NCBI RefSeq assembly: GCF_014860165.1 | Contig: NZ_JACZKG010000032.1 | Location: forward strand, 1-64,000 | Source: Devosia sp. | GTDB taxonomy: Bacteria > Pseudomonadota > Alphaproteobacteria > Rhizobiales > Devosiaceae | Direction: 5' to 3' | Length of the DNA stretch: 64,000 nucleotides | Program-made: the position numbers and the translations under genes | Shown here: one piece after another, positions 19,391 to 27,216 of the stretch | Numbering within the stretch: the stretch's first letter is position 1 | How the letters are laid out: each line of letters starts with the position of its first letter | The notes under the pieces: generated by a model | Database searches by the model: none | What the model saw: only the letters and a program-made list of their open reading frames with translations | What the model was told of the DNA's origin: nothing

Positions 19391-20746
19391 TTGACCGAGT
19401 TTGACGACGACGAGGCCGTCCAGCGGGGCGGCCCAAAGGCGTTTATAGACCAGCGCGAGCAGCCCACCCGTGCGGGCCTGGTCGTGCCCGATGTGCGCGG
19501 CCATGCCTCCCAGCACATGATCGACGCCCGCAAGGCCGAGTTCGAGGGGCTGGCCGAGGCCATTGGGCTTGAGATCGTCTTCTCCGAAATCATCAAGGTT
19601 CGCGAGATCAAGCCCGCCACCTTCATCGGTGGCGGTCACACCGAAACGCTCGCGGCGCGGGTGAAGGCGGACAAGATCGAGGTGCTCCTGGTCGATGCGA
19701 GCCTCACCGCGATCCAGCAGCGCAATCTTGAAACCGAGACCAGCGCCAAGGTCCTCGACCGCACGGCGCTGATCCTCGAGATCTTCGGCGAGCGCGCCGC
19801 GACCCGCGAAGGCGTGTTGCAGGTCGAACTCGCCCATCTCAACTATCAGAAGGGCCGGCTGGTCCGCTCCTGGACCCACCTTGAGCGGCAGCGCGGCAGT
19901 GGCGGCACTGGTTTCATGGGCGGCCCGGGCGAAACCCAGATCGAAAGCGACCGCCGCCAGATCATGGACCGTATCGTCCTGCTCGAAGATCGCCTGGAAA
20001 AGGTCAAGAAGACCCGCGCCCAGCAGCGCCAGCAGCGCGGCGGCACGCCAATTGTTGCGCTGGTAGGCTATACCAATGCCGGAAAATCCAGCCTGTTCAA
20101 TGCCTTGACCGGGGCAGGGGTGTTCGCCAAGGACCTGCTCTTCGCCACGCTCGACACCACCGTGCGCAAGCTGCAACTGCCGCATGGCCGTGAGGTCATG
20201 CTCAGCGACACCGTGGGCTTCGTCGCCGACCTGCCCACCGACCTCGTCGCGGCATTTCGCGCCACGCTGGAAGAAGTGCTCGACGCCGACGTGATCCTGC
20301 ATGCCCGCGATATCGCCAATCCGGACCATGTCGCGCAGGCGCACGACGTGCTCAAGGTCCTGGCCGACCTCGGCGTTTCTCCGGAGACGACGCCGGTCAT
20401 CGAAGTCTGGAACAAGATCGACCTGGTCGGCCCTGACGCTACTGTCGGTATCGTGCCCGCCGGAAAGGTGGCCGGTGTCGTCCAGGCATCGGCAGTGACC
20501 GGGCAGGGGATCGACGAGCTCAAACTGACCATCGAGAAGGCGCTCGGCGAAAAGAGCAGGACCTACCACGTCCACGTTCCGCACACTGCGGGCGGCGATA
20601 TCGGCTGGCTTCATTCCCATGCCGAGATCATCTCGCGCGACGAGCCGACAGAGCAGGGCTCGGGCTTTATCGTGCGCGTCGAACCGCGTCACAAGGCGGC
20701 ATTTCTCGAGCGCTTCAACGGCCGGTTCGAGAGTTCAGACGCCTAG
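19391..20746 (+). CDS. hflX: Ribosome-dissociation GTPase HflX
   Basis: HflX splits stalled 70S ribosomes, notably under heat or other stress. The N-terminal HflX domain covers about residues 1-200, with a glycine-rich GSGGTGFMGGPGETQIE stretch. The GTPase domain has the G1 motif GYTNAGKSS at residues 226-234, DTVGF (G3) and NKID (G4). A TTG start at 19391 is the only reasonable start after hfq. Its last four bases overlap the end of convergent mazG. Confidence 0.95.
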   Translation: MTEFDDDEAVQRGGPKAFIDQREQPTRAGLVVPDVRGHASQHMIDARKAEFEGLAEAIGLEIVFSEIIKVREIKPATFIGGGHTETLAARVKADKIEVLLVDASLTAIQQRNLETETSAKVLDRTALILEIFGERAATREGVLQVELAHLNYQKGRLVRSWTHLERQRGSGGTGFMGGPGETQIESDRRQIMDRIVLLEDRLEKVKKTRAQQRQQRGGTPIVALVGYTNAGKSSLFNALTGAGVFAKDLLFATLDTTVRKLQLPHGREVMLSDTVGFVADLPTDLVAAFRATLEEVLDADVILHARDIANPDHVAQAHDVLKVLADLGVSPETTPVIEVWNKIDLVGPDATVGIVPAGKVAGVVQASAVTGQGIDELKLTIEKALGEKSRTYHVHVPHTAGGDIGWLHSHAEIISRDEPTEQGSGFIVRVEPRHKAAFLERFNGRFESSDA

Positions 20747-21558
20747 ATCTTGTCGGCCGCCCGGACCTCGTTCCAATAGAAGTCCAGCCGTTCGAGCCCG
20801 GCATCCTTCGGCTCGATTCCATCTTCGCGGCAGCGCGCCTCGACGTGATGAAAGCGGCGGGTGAACTTGTAGTTGGCCTCCCGCAGGGCCGCCTCGGCAT
20901 CGATGCCGGCATGCCGGGCCAGGTTGGCTACGGCGAACAGCAAATCCCCGATCTCCTCATGCACGGCTGCGGCATCGCCGGATGCCTGGGCCTGTACGAC
21001 CTCGTCGAGCTCCTCATCGACCTTGGCTTTCACCGAAGCAAAATCCGGCCAGTCGAAGCCCACCTTGGCCGCACGCTTGGTGAGCTTGCCGGCCCGCGCG
21101 AGGGCAGGCAGCACATTGGGAACGTCATCGAGAACCGATGGCGCCGCTTCCCCCTTGCGCGCCGCCTTGGCCGCGCGCTCCTGGGCCTTGATGGCTTCCC
21201 AGCGCCCCTCCGACGCCGCCGACGTGCCGGCTTCCACGTCGCCAAAGACATGCGGATGCCGTCGGATCAGCTTGTCGGTAATGGCGTAGATCACGTCGCC
21301 AATGTCGAAATGGCCGGTCTCGCGCGCCATCTGGGCGTGATAGATCGGCTGCAGCAGCAGATCGCCGAGTTCCTCGCGCAGGTCGGCAAAATCCTGGCGC
21401 TCGATCGCGTCGGCCACCTCATAGGCCTCCTCGATCGTATAATGGCGGATGGTCGAAAAATCCTGCTCCAGGTCCCAGGGGCAACCCGTATCCGGGTCGC
21501 GCAGGGCGGCCATGATTTCGATCAGGCGGGCAATATCGCGTGAGGGCTGCATCTTCAT
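20743..21558 (-). CDS. mazG: Nucleoside triphosphate pyrophosphohydrolase MazG
   Basis: An all-alpha NTP pyrophosphohydrolase that removes NTPs and non-canonical nucleotides and modulates stress responses. Two MazG repeats are visible. The first carries EEAYEVADAIE and EELGDLLLQ, the second DEELDEVVQA and EEIGDLLFAVANLAR, providing the Glu/Asp metal ligands. Length is 271 residues. The gene is convergent with hflX and overlaps it tail to tail by four bases, so transcription from one side crosses the other. Confidence 0.93.
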   Translation of the reverse strand: MKMQPSRDIARLIEIMAALRDPDTGCPWDLEQDFSTIRHYTIEEAYEVADAIERQDFADLREELGDLLLQPIYHAQMARETGHFDIGDVIYAITDKLIRRHPHVFGDVEAGTSAASEGRWEAIKAQERAAKAARKGEAAPSVLDDVPNVLPALARAGKLTKRAAKVGFDWPDFASVKAKVDEELDEVVQAQASGDAAAVHEEIGDLLFAVANLARHAGIDAEAALREANYKFTRRFHHVEARCREDGIEPKDAGLERLDFYWNEVRAADKI

Positions 21559-21615
21559 CTCAGGCTCTGGAATCGGTCAGCCGAACCTAGCACCAACGCC
21601 GCTCCTCCGTCCGCC

Positions 21616-22008
21616 TTACTCCTCGAACCGGCTGGCAGCATCACGGTCGCGCTCGTACCGTTTGTTGAGGGAGAATGGCGGCAGCCACGACTCGCGTCGC
21701 ATGGTCCACAACTCGTAGGTTGGCCTGAACTGATCAGGCTCATCCAGCGACCCCAGATTGACCTCGATTTCGTCGCCGCTGCGGGAGAATACCGACGAGC
21801 CACACCGGGGGCAAAAGAACCGTCCGGCATAGTCGCGCGTCTCGCCATCGATCGTCACCGCGTCCAGAGGGAAGATCGCCGAGGCGTGAAACAGAGCGCC
21901 GTGGTGCTTGCGGCAGTCGAGGCAGTGACAGAGCCCGACGCGGTATGGACGTCCCGTAGCGACAATGCGAACGCTGCCGCACAGGCAACCGCCGGTGACT
22001 CGGTCCAT
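21616..22008 (-). CDS. GFA/CENP-V-fold zinc protein
   Basis: A 130-residue member of the glutathione-dependent formaldehyde-activating (GFA) family. Zinc ligands are visible as Cys8/Cys10, Cys27/Cys29/Cys32 and Cys66/Cys69. Family members are often called formaldehyde-activating enzymes, but few have proven activity. The ATG at 22008 was chosen because a perfect GGAGGAG ribosome site stands 9 bases upstream. The in-frame TTG at 22026 overlaps that site and is unlikely. A 16-bp AT-rich palindrome lies 131 bases upstream and may be its operator. Confidence 0.85.
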   Translation of the reverse strand: MDRVTGGCLCGSVRIVATGRPYRVGLCHCLDCRKHHGALFHASAIFPLDAVTIDGETRDYAGRFFCPRCGSSVFSRSGDEIEVNLGSLDEPDQFRPTYELWTMRRESWLPPFSLNKRYERDRDAASRFEE

Positions 22009-22139
22009 GTTGTGTGTCTCCTCCAAGATCAGATAGCCGATCTGATGATTGCCCGTAGAGGGGGGCGGTCCGCGATCTCACAAGTCCTGCAACCAAAGAC
22101 CGTCTCCGGCAAGGGCACTTAAAGCCCATCCATCATTCG

Positions 22140-22155
22140 CATAATATATATTATG
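22140..22155. promoter_or_regulatory. 16-bp perfect AT-rich palindrome
   Basis: CATAATATATATTATG reads identically on both strands, in a genome that is otherwise strongly GC-rich. It lies 131 bases upstream of the leftward GFA-type gene. It may be a regulator-binding site or an easily melted promoter element. No nearby regulator gene points to a specific protein. Confidence 0.35.
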
Positions 22156-22215
22156 GAACTATTCCGTTGCCGAAACCGTGGGACGGAACCGCGCTTGTCA
22201 CCTCACATTCGTTCG

Positions 22216-22432
22216 TGTTCATGACACTCGTTGTCGCCCGCAATCCAATCTGGCACTGGCAATAGTCCAATTTGGCACTGAGGCTCGAACAGGCCTGGTT
22301 GTGCTTAGCTCTAGATGTCCCCGGCCCTGCGCTTGAGCTCCTGCAGCCTTGGTCCATCTGCCCTGCCGTCAGCGTCGATCGTTTCGGGCAGCAAGCTCGC
22401 TTCTGGTGCCTCGGATCGTTCGGAACGCCGGC
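22216..22432 (-). mobile_element. Possible insertion-sequence end remnant (IS21-like?)
   Basis: Two 15-bp direct repeats, TCCAATCTGGCACTG at 22244-22258 and TCCAATTTGGCACTG at 22266-22280, are spaced exactly 22 bp apart. They lie just inside a TGTTCATGACAC stretch starting at 22216. Multiple short repeats inside a TG-starting terminus are characteristic of IS21-family ends. On the minus strand, a 40-codon open tail without its own start (22432 to the stop at 22311-22313) ends 30 bases before these repeats, as the last gene of such an element would. No transposase motif and no second end were found. The family assignment is a guess. Confidence 0.3.
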
Positions 22433-22954
22433 CTACATGTGCCGCAGTATGTGCTCCACCCGCTCGTCCGGAGGCAGGGCCGGCACCGTCTCACAAGGGA
22501 AGCTGAGAGACTGGTAGACCTCGGTCAACAACTCATGGATTCGGTGTTGGGCATCTGTATCCTCGGTCCTGGCGTAATCCTTCTGAAGTGGCAGCAGGTC
22601 GAGAATGAAGATCTTCCGATACGAAACGGCCTTTAACGCCTCAAGGAGCTCGGGCTCGGGCTCAAGGCCGAGGTAGCGGTAATAAGCCAGCGCATCTGGA
22701 AGGGCGCGGTCGAGAAACCAAACCTCGTTTGAGTCGAGGCTTTGTTCCTGCTCGATCTGCATATGCAGAACGCCCTTCTGGAACTCACGCTGGTTGGCGC
22801 GGATCTCAGCGACGGTCCGTCCCGTGACGCGCTGGGTATCGATGAAGTGCCGCGCATGCTCGATGGTCGTGCGATAGCCGCGCGCCGCGAGCAGCTCGAT
22901 GGTCGTCGTCTTGCCCGAACTTGGACCGCCGGTGATCACATACCAGTTTGTCAT
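22433..22954 (-). CDS. P-loop ATPase/kinase of the AAA_28 (NadR/Ttd14-like) type
   Basis: A 173-residue single-domain P-loop protein with Walker A GGPSSGKTT at residues 9-17 and a WFLDRALPDALAYY segment carrying the probable Walker B/lid Asp. The pattern matches small nucleotide kinases of the AAA_28 group; the substrate is unknown. No Shine-Dalgarno sequence precedes the ATG. A FixK/FNR box ends 35 bases upstream, which would place a class II transcription start at or beside the ATG itself. The gene sits between the scarred region and the nirK remnant. Confidence 0.78.
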   Translation of the reverse strand: MTNWYVITGGPSSGKTTTIELLAARGYRTTIEHARHFIDTQRVTGRTVAEIRANQREFQKGVLHMQIEQEQSLDSNEVWFLDRALPDALAYYRYLGLEPEPELLEALKAVSYRKIFILDLLPLQKDYARTEDTDAQHRIHELLTEVYQSLSFPCETVPALPPDERVEHILRHM

Positions 22955-22989
22955 AGGCGGCAGACTGACACGCGGGAGTGATCGTGCAT

Positions 22990-23003
22990 TTGATCGGGGT
23001 CAA
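22990..23003 (-). promoter_or_regulatory. FNR/FixK box upstream of the P-loop ATPase
   Basis: TTGATCGGGGTCAA on the plus strand (TTGACCCCGATCAA in the gene's direction) fits TTGAY-N4-RTCAA. It is 35 bases before the ATG at 22954. A weak -10-like CAGTCT lies 22 bases downstream of the box. The box also contains the in-frame stop of the nirK remnant. Confidence 0.65.
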
Positions 23004-23275
23004 TTGGCAGCGCCGCGGCTGCTGGTCAGCTGTCCTTCGGAGCCGTAGTCCTCGGCCGTGTAGATCTCGCCCTGCATGACGTAGAATTCCTGGTCGACCG
23101 GCGGCAGCCCTTCCGCGGGCTCGACCAGGATCAGCCCATACATGCCATTGGCAATGTGCTCGGCCGCCAGCGGCGTCGCACAATGATAGACATAGAGCCC
23201 GGGCTTGGTTGCCAGGAACGAAAAGCTCCTAGCTTCCCCAGGCATTGCATGGGTGGCATCGCCGCCGCCCGTGTG
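23000..23275 (-). pseudogene. Truncated copper nitrite reductase (NirK) remnant
   Basis: About 90 codons of the first cupredoxin domain of a copper-containing nitrite reductase remain. Recognisable blocks are [24 protein letters not shown] with copper-ligand Cys and His, [14 protein letters not shown] and [11 protein letters not shown]. The N-terminal part is missing: upstream of GGGDATH the frame runs into the antisense of a different gene. The C-terminal domain is also missing, since the frame stops after about 20 unrelated residues. Neither copper centre can be complete, so this is a pseudogene. It suggests an ancestral denitrification function now lost at this locus. Confidence 0.75.
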
Positions 23276-23484
23276 CACGACGTGGACATCCTCGTCACCG
23301 AAAACGGCCTGGCGGACCTGCGCGAGCTTGCCCCGCGCGAGCGCGCTGCCGTGATCATCGCCAATTGCGTGCGTCCGAGTTATTCGCGAACAGCTGGCTG
23401 ATTACTTCAGGCGCGCCCTGGTCAAGGGTGGCCATACCCGTCGTCTGCTGGCCCCTGGCTTACGAGGCGAAAGCGCACCGGAAC
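23262..23484 (+). pseudogene. Frameshifted C-terminal remnant of acetyl-CoA hydrolase/CoA-transferase
   Basis: On the plus strand the frame beginning [16 protein letters not shown] and continuing [15 protein letters not shown] matches the C-terminal region of succinyl-CoA:acetate CoA-transferases/acetyl-CoA hydrolases. After the Tyr codon ending at 23383, one extra T shifts the frame. The protein resumes in the next frame as [16 protein letters not shown], the expected continuation. The N-terminal nine-tenths of the gene are absent. The fragment abuts the nirK remnant head-on at about 23262-23275, so a deletion or inversion joined two unrelated genes. Confidence 0.65.
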
Positions 23485-23566
23485 CATGCCCGCAGGAGAA
23501 GTGCGGCCGCCCTGCCCCGGAGCCCGGCCACGCCCTGGCGCCAGTGATTCCCGATTCTCATGCCGC

Positions 23567-23580
23567 TTGACCGAGATCAA
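23567..23580 (+). promoter_or_regulatory. FNR/FixK box upstream of the 23.6-27.2 kb operon
   Basis: TTGACCGAGATCAA fits TTGAY-N4-RTCAA. A -10-like TATTAG begins 20 bases after the box at 23601. The predicted class II start (41.5 bases from the box centre) is about 23615, leaving a 17-base leader with a GGAGAG ribosome site before the ATG at 23632. Confidence 0.72.
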
Positions 23581-23631
23581 GACGCAGGCCCGACCGCTGG
23601 TATTAGGTCGGCGCAGGAGACGGAGAGAAAA

Positions 23632-23790
23632 ATGGAACGCATCCACATCACGCAGCACACATCCCTTGGCGCCTTCTGGTTTGCCGGCTGGTTGTTCTCG
23701 ATCGGCTACCTGAAGCTGGATTTCCTCATGGGCCTGCTCGGTCTGGTGATCTGGCCATATTTCCTCGGTTCCCATTTCACCGCAGCTTAG
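23632..23790 (+). CDS. 52-residue membrane microprotein
   Basis: A short protein that begins MERIHITQHTSLGAFWFAGW. It has two hydrophobic stretches (about residues 12-27 and 31-45) that could form one or two membrane helices, and is rich in Trp, Phe and Gly. GGAGAG lies 7 bases upstream of the ATG. It is the first gene behind a FixK/FNR box and is followed by the SDR gene after 10 bases. The family is not recognised. Likely roles are a small accessory membrane subunit or a stress microprotein made under low oxygen; this is inference from context. Confidence 0.7.
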   Translation: MERIHITQHTSLGAFWFAGWLFSIGYLKLDFLMGLLGLVIWPYFLGSHFTAA

Positions 23791-23800
23791 GACGATATCC

Positions 23801-24556
23801 ATGACCTATGATTTTAACGGCAAGGTCGCCATCGTGACGGGCGCCGCTTCCGGCATCGGCGCCGCCGTCGCCAAGGCACTGGCAGCCGATGGCGCCAGCG
23901 TAGTCCTGGCTGATCTTGATCGCCGCGGCGCCGAGGAAGTCACGGAAGCGATCGTCGCCAAAGGCGGCAAGGCAATCGCGCTCGAAACCAATGTCGCCGA
24001 TGCGCTCGAAGTCGAGGCCATGGTCGAAACGGCCAAGCGGACCTATGGCGGCCTCCATCTTGCCGTCAACAATGCCGGGATAGGCGGGCCATCCGCTCCT
24101 ACGGGGGAATATCCCCTCGAGGGATGGCACAAGGTGATCGACACCAACCTGCACAGCGTCTTCTACGGCATGCGCTACCAGATCCCCGCCATCATTGCCT
24201 CGGGAGGTGGCGCAATCGTCAACATGGCTTCCATCCTGGGCAGCGTTGGCTTTGCCAACGCACCGGCCTATGTGGCGGCCAAGCACGGCATACTCGGCCT
24301 CACCAAGGTGGCGGCCATGGAATACGCCAAGCAGGGCGTGCGCATCAATTCGATCGGACCGGGCTTCATCGATACCCCGCTGCTCTCCAAGAATCTCGAC
24401 GAAGCGGCACTGACCTATGTCCGCGGCCTGCATCCAGTGGGGCGCTTGGGCACGTCCGAGGAAGTCGCGGCGCTCACATCGTTCCTGCTCTCGGACCAGG
24501 CCTCCTTCATCACCGGCAGCTATCACCTCGTCGATGGCGGCTACACGGCGCAGTAG
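23801..24556 (+). CDS. Short-chain dehydrogenase/reductase
   Basis: A 251-residue classical SDR. The cofactor motif TGAASGIG is at residues 13-20, with NNAG near residue 90 and the catalytic YxxxK as Tyr157/Lys161. The Asp after the second beta strand (LADLDRRG) favours NAD(H) over NADP(H). The substrate is unknown. It is the second gene of the operon behind the FixK box at 23567, so it may act in redox balancing when oxygen is scarce. Confidence 0.9.
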   Translation: MTYDFNGKVAIVTGAASGIGAAVAKALAADGASVVLADLDRRGAEEVTEAIVAKGGKAIALETNVADALEVEAMVETAKRTYGGLHLAVNNAGIGGPSAPTGEYPLEGWHKVIDTNLHSVFYGMRYQIPAIIASGGGAIVNMASILGSVGFANAPAYVAAKHGILGLTKVAAMEYAKQGVRINSIGPGFIDTPLLSKNLDEAALTYVRGLHPVGRLGTSEEVAALTSFLLSDQASFITGSYHLVDGGYTAQ

Positions 24557-24612
24557 CGCCAACGAAGGGCTGATCCGCCGCACAGCGAAACCCACGGCCC
24601 ATGGAGGCTCAC

Positions 24613-25794
24613 ATGAAAGCTCTTTCGGCACTCGCCATAGCGCTCCTGCTCCTGCTGCCCGTGGCCTCCCACGCGGCGGAGGCCAGGTTGACGATCGGCG
24701 GCGATCAATATGCCGCCGGCCAGGCAGCCAGCATCGCCGAGGCCGTCACCCATGACGCCTTTGCGGCCGGCTACGACGTGACCCTCAAGGCGCCGGTCGC
24801 TGGCGACGCCCACCTTGCGGGCTTCAACGTCAACGTCGACTCCGACGTAACGGGCGACCTTTACGCCGCCGGAGCCACCGTCAACGTCCGCGGCACGGTG
24901 GGTGGCGACGTAACGGCATTCGGCAGCACGGTATCGCTGCGGGCTGGCCAGCCGGTTACGGGCAATGTGCGACTTGTCGGCAGTAGCGTCACCCTCGATA
25001 CCCCGGTATCGGGCGCCGGCATCGTCACCGCCCAGACCCTCAACCTCAATGCCAGAGTCGCAGGCGATCTCGAATTCTTTGGCGAGAATGTCGTCTTTGG
25101 TCCCGCCGCCAGCGTGGCGGGCGTCGTCACGATCCATGCCCGAAAGGAAATCCCGGTTCCCGAAACGGTCGCCTCGGCCGATCGTGTCAAATTAATCCAG
25201 CTGGAGGACACCGACTACGCCTCCGAGGCCGGGAAAACTGCCGATCATGTCGTGCGCAGCATCTGGCCGGCCGTGTGGGCCGTCGCCCTTTGGTGGCTGC
25301 TGCTCGGCGTCATGGGCATCCTCTTCATCACCCTTGCCACGCGTCTGGTCGTCACGCTCGAGGCCGTCTCCCGGAAGCGCCCTTTCCGCAGTATCGGGCT
25401 CGGCTTGCTCAGCTTTGCCGCGGTGCTTGGCCTTGTTCCAGTATTCGCCTTGACCCTGGTCGGGATCTTCCTGCTGCCATTCGTCCTGATCTTCGTGGTC
25501 CTGGCCTGCGCCCTGGCCTACCTCGCCGGCACATATCTTGTCGGTGCGCGGATCGCATCAGCGCTGCTGCCTGTCGATACCAACCTCAAGCGCGTCGGCC
25601 TGCTGGCTGTCTCGATCATCGTCGCGGGACTTCTGGGCATGATCCCTGTCATCGGCTGGCTGATCACCCTTCTGCTGCTGGTCTTCGGCTTTGGCACCAT
25701 CGCTGTCGTGACCATGGTGCGCTGGAGCAGACAGGACGTTGAACGCATTGCCGCTGCCGAAACCCAAGCGGCTGCAGCGCCCGGCAACCCGTAA
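24613..25794 (+). CDS. Bactofilin-like repeat protein with signal peptide and C-terminal membrane helices
   Basis: A 393-residue protein. Residues 1-21 are a signal peptide ending in AHAAEA. The next 170 residues form repeated short beta units (VTGDLYAAGATVNVRG, VGGDVTAFGSTVSLRAG), the turn pattern of bactofilin-type beta-helices. The C-terminal 180 residues contain four or five membrane helices. The repeat part would lie in the periplasm. Such beta-helix/membrane proteins occur widely without assigned function; a scaffold or envelope-stress role is inferred. The ATG at 24613 has GGAG 6-7 bases upstream, whereas an ATG at 24601 is too close to it. Confidence 0.75.
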   Translation: MKALSALAIALLLLLPVASHAAEARLTIGGDQYAAGQAASIAEAVTHDAFAAGYDVTLKAPVAGDAHLAGFNVNVDSDVTGDLYAAGATVNVRGTVGGDVTAFGSTVSLRAGQPVTGNVRLVGSSVTLDTPVSGAGIVTAQTLNLNARVAGDLEFFGENVVFGPAASVAGVVTIHARKEIPVPETVASADRVKLIQLEDTDYASEAGKTADHVVRSIWPAVWAVALWWLLLGVMGILFITLATRLVVTLEAVSRKRPFRSIGLGLLSFAAVLGLVPVFALTLVGIFLLPFVLIFVVLACALAYLAGTYLVGARIASALLPVDTNLKRVGLLAVSIIVAGLLGMIPVIGWLITLLLLVFGFGTIAVVTMVRWSRQDVERIAAAETQAAAAPGNP

Positions 25795-25824
25795 TCACCG
25801 GAACCACCTAAAAGGACAACGAAT

Positions 25825-26205
25825 ATGACCTATCACGCCTGCGTCTGGATCGATCACCGCGAAGCCAAGATCTTCGAAATCACGGCAAGTGACGCGACGA
25901 CCAGCCATGTGACCGATGAGCGGCCCCAATACCACATCCACGGCAAGGCCGACCACATCGACAAGGGTCAGGTGCCGATGGATCGCACCATGCTCGATGC
26001 CGTTGCCGACAAGCTCAAGGCCGCCAAGGGCATCCTGATCGTCGGCCCGGGCAATGCAAAGACCGCGCTCAAGGCGTTTCTGGAAGAGCACCACGCCGCC
26101 ATCGCCGCCAATATCTGGGACGTGCAGCCCAGCGACCATCCCAGCGACGCCCAGCTCATCGCCTCGACGCGGACATGGTTCCACGCCCAGGACCGCATGA
26201 AATAA
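25825..26205 (+). CDS. Translational-machinery (eRF1/Pelota-fold-like) small protein
   Basis: A 126-residue protein of a family labelled translational machinery protein, related to the middle domain of release factor eRF1/Pelota. Recognisable blocks are the N-terminal CVWIDHREAKIFEI, a His-rich central stretch, and ILIVGPGNAKTALKAFL, followed by DHPSDAQLIASTRTWF. No family member is well characterised. It is the fourth gene of the FixK-box operon, after an AAAGGACAAC ribosome site. A link to ribosome handling in oxygen-limited cells is possible but unproven. Confidence 0.68.
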   Translation: MTYHACVWIDHREAKIFEITASDATTSHVTDERPQYHIHGKADHIDKGQVPMDRTMLDAVADKLKAAKGILIVGPGNAKTALKAFLEEHHAAIAANIWDVQPSDHPSDAQLIASTRTWFHAQDRMK

Positions 26206-26238
26206 CGCGGCGACAGCCGGAGCGCGAGGACACGGAAA

Positions 26239-27216
26239 ATGGTGTCGCGAAGGGTAATCCTTGGACTGGGCGTGGCGGCGGCGGGTATTTCCGCTGCCGG
26301 CGGCCTGACGGCGCTGGCCTATGGCGACGACATGGCACGCGCCAGCGCGCTGGTGGCGCCGGAGTTGAGCAAGGTGATCCCCACGCGTTTCGGCGACCTG
26401 GAATATGCCGAAGCCGGGACAGGCACGCCGCTGCTGATGGTGCACGGGACGGGTGGCGGCTTTGACCAGGGCCTGTTCTTTGCCAGGCGTTTCGTCGATG
26501 GCGGTTACCGCGTTATTGCTCCGTCCCGGTTTGGCTATCTCCGCTCGGCCTTTCCCAGCGATCCATCCTCCGAAAACCAGGCGGATGCCTTTGTTGAGCT
26601 CTTGGATGCGCTCGGCATTGGCAGCGTCGCCATTGCCGGTGGTTCGGCCGGTGCACTATCGGCGATTGCATTCGCCATTCGCCACCCCGACCGCTGCGCC
26701 GCGCTGCTGCCGCTCGTTCCGGCCACTTACGTGCCTCGCAGCGACCCAGTGCAATCGGTTCCTCCCGACCAGATGCAACTGGCAATGGCAGTCCTGAAAT
26801 CCGACTTCCTGTTCTGGCTGGCGATCCGGACCGTGCCGGACCTGCTGACCGAGGCCCTGCTCGCCACCAAGCCTGACCTGGTCAGGGCGGCCGATCCCTC
26901 GGAGCAAGCCAGGGCGCGTCATATCCTGAACTCGATCCTCCCGGTCAGCCGCCGAGCCCAGGGGCTTTTGAACGATACGCACCTCGCCGGAAACCCGGCA
27001 GAGATGGCGATCGAGACCATTACCGCCCCTACCCTGGCAGTCTCTTACGAAGACGACGGCTTCGGCACCGCACTCGCGGCTCGCTATGTGGGGGACAAAG
27101 TCCCCGGCGCGCGCGCGCATATCTTTGCCGATGGCGGCCATATCGGCATCGGGCACGATGCCGAGTCCTTTGCCGTGATCGACATGTTCCTCAGGGAGAT
27201 CGGCTACAGCGCGTGA
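26239..27216 (+). CDS. Alpha/beta hydrolase with N-terminal export signal
   Basis: The N-terminal SRRVILGLGVAAAG stretch resembles a twin-arginine or membrane-anchor signal. The alpha/beta hydrolase domain follows with the oxyanion segment MVHGTGGG, the nucleophile elbow GGSAG (Ser136) and a C-terminal His in GGHIGIGHD. The substrate is unknown. It is the last gene of the five-gene operon that starts at 23632 and is convergent with the universal stress protein gene, with no space between the stop codons. Confidence 0.83.
   Translation: MVSRRVILGLGVAAAGISAAGGLTALAYGDDMARASALVAPELSKVIPTRFGDLEYAEAGTGTPLLMVHGTGGGFDQGLFFARRFVDGGYRVIAPSRFGYLRSAFPSDPSSENQADAFVELLDALGIGSVAIAGGSAGALSAIAFAIRHPDRCAALLPLVPATYVPRSDPVQSVPPDQMQLAMAVLKSDFLFWLAIRTVPDLLTEALLATKPDLVRAADPSEQARARHILNSILPVSRRAQGLLNDTHLAGNPAEMAIETITAPTLAVSYEDDGFGTALAARYVGDKVPGARAHIFADGGHIGIGHDAESFAVIDMFLREIGYSA

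Larger units (their letters stand above)
22009..22432. other. 424-bp non-coding, scarred region
   Basis: No intact gene was found. The stretch contains the upstream region of the leftward GFA-type gene, an AT-rich perfect palindrome, and at its right side two direct repeats with a possible insertion-sequence end and a short open tail, described separately. It looks like the left border of an accessory patch. Confidence 0.55.

Noticed and set aside
22251-22265. TGGCAC element considered as a sigma-54 promoter
   Set aside because: No TTGC element follows at the required -12 spacing for either copy of TGGCAC.
22244-22280. Two 15-bp repeats considered as the start of a CRISPR array
   Set aside because: There are only two units, 22 bp apart start to start, leaving a 7-base gap; this is not a repeat-spacer layout.
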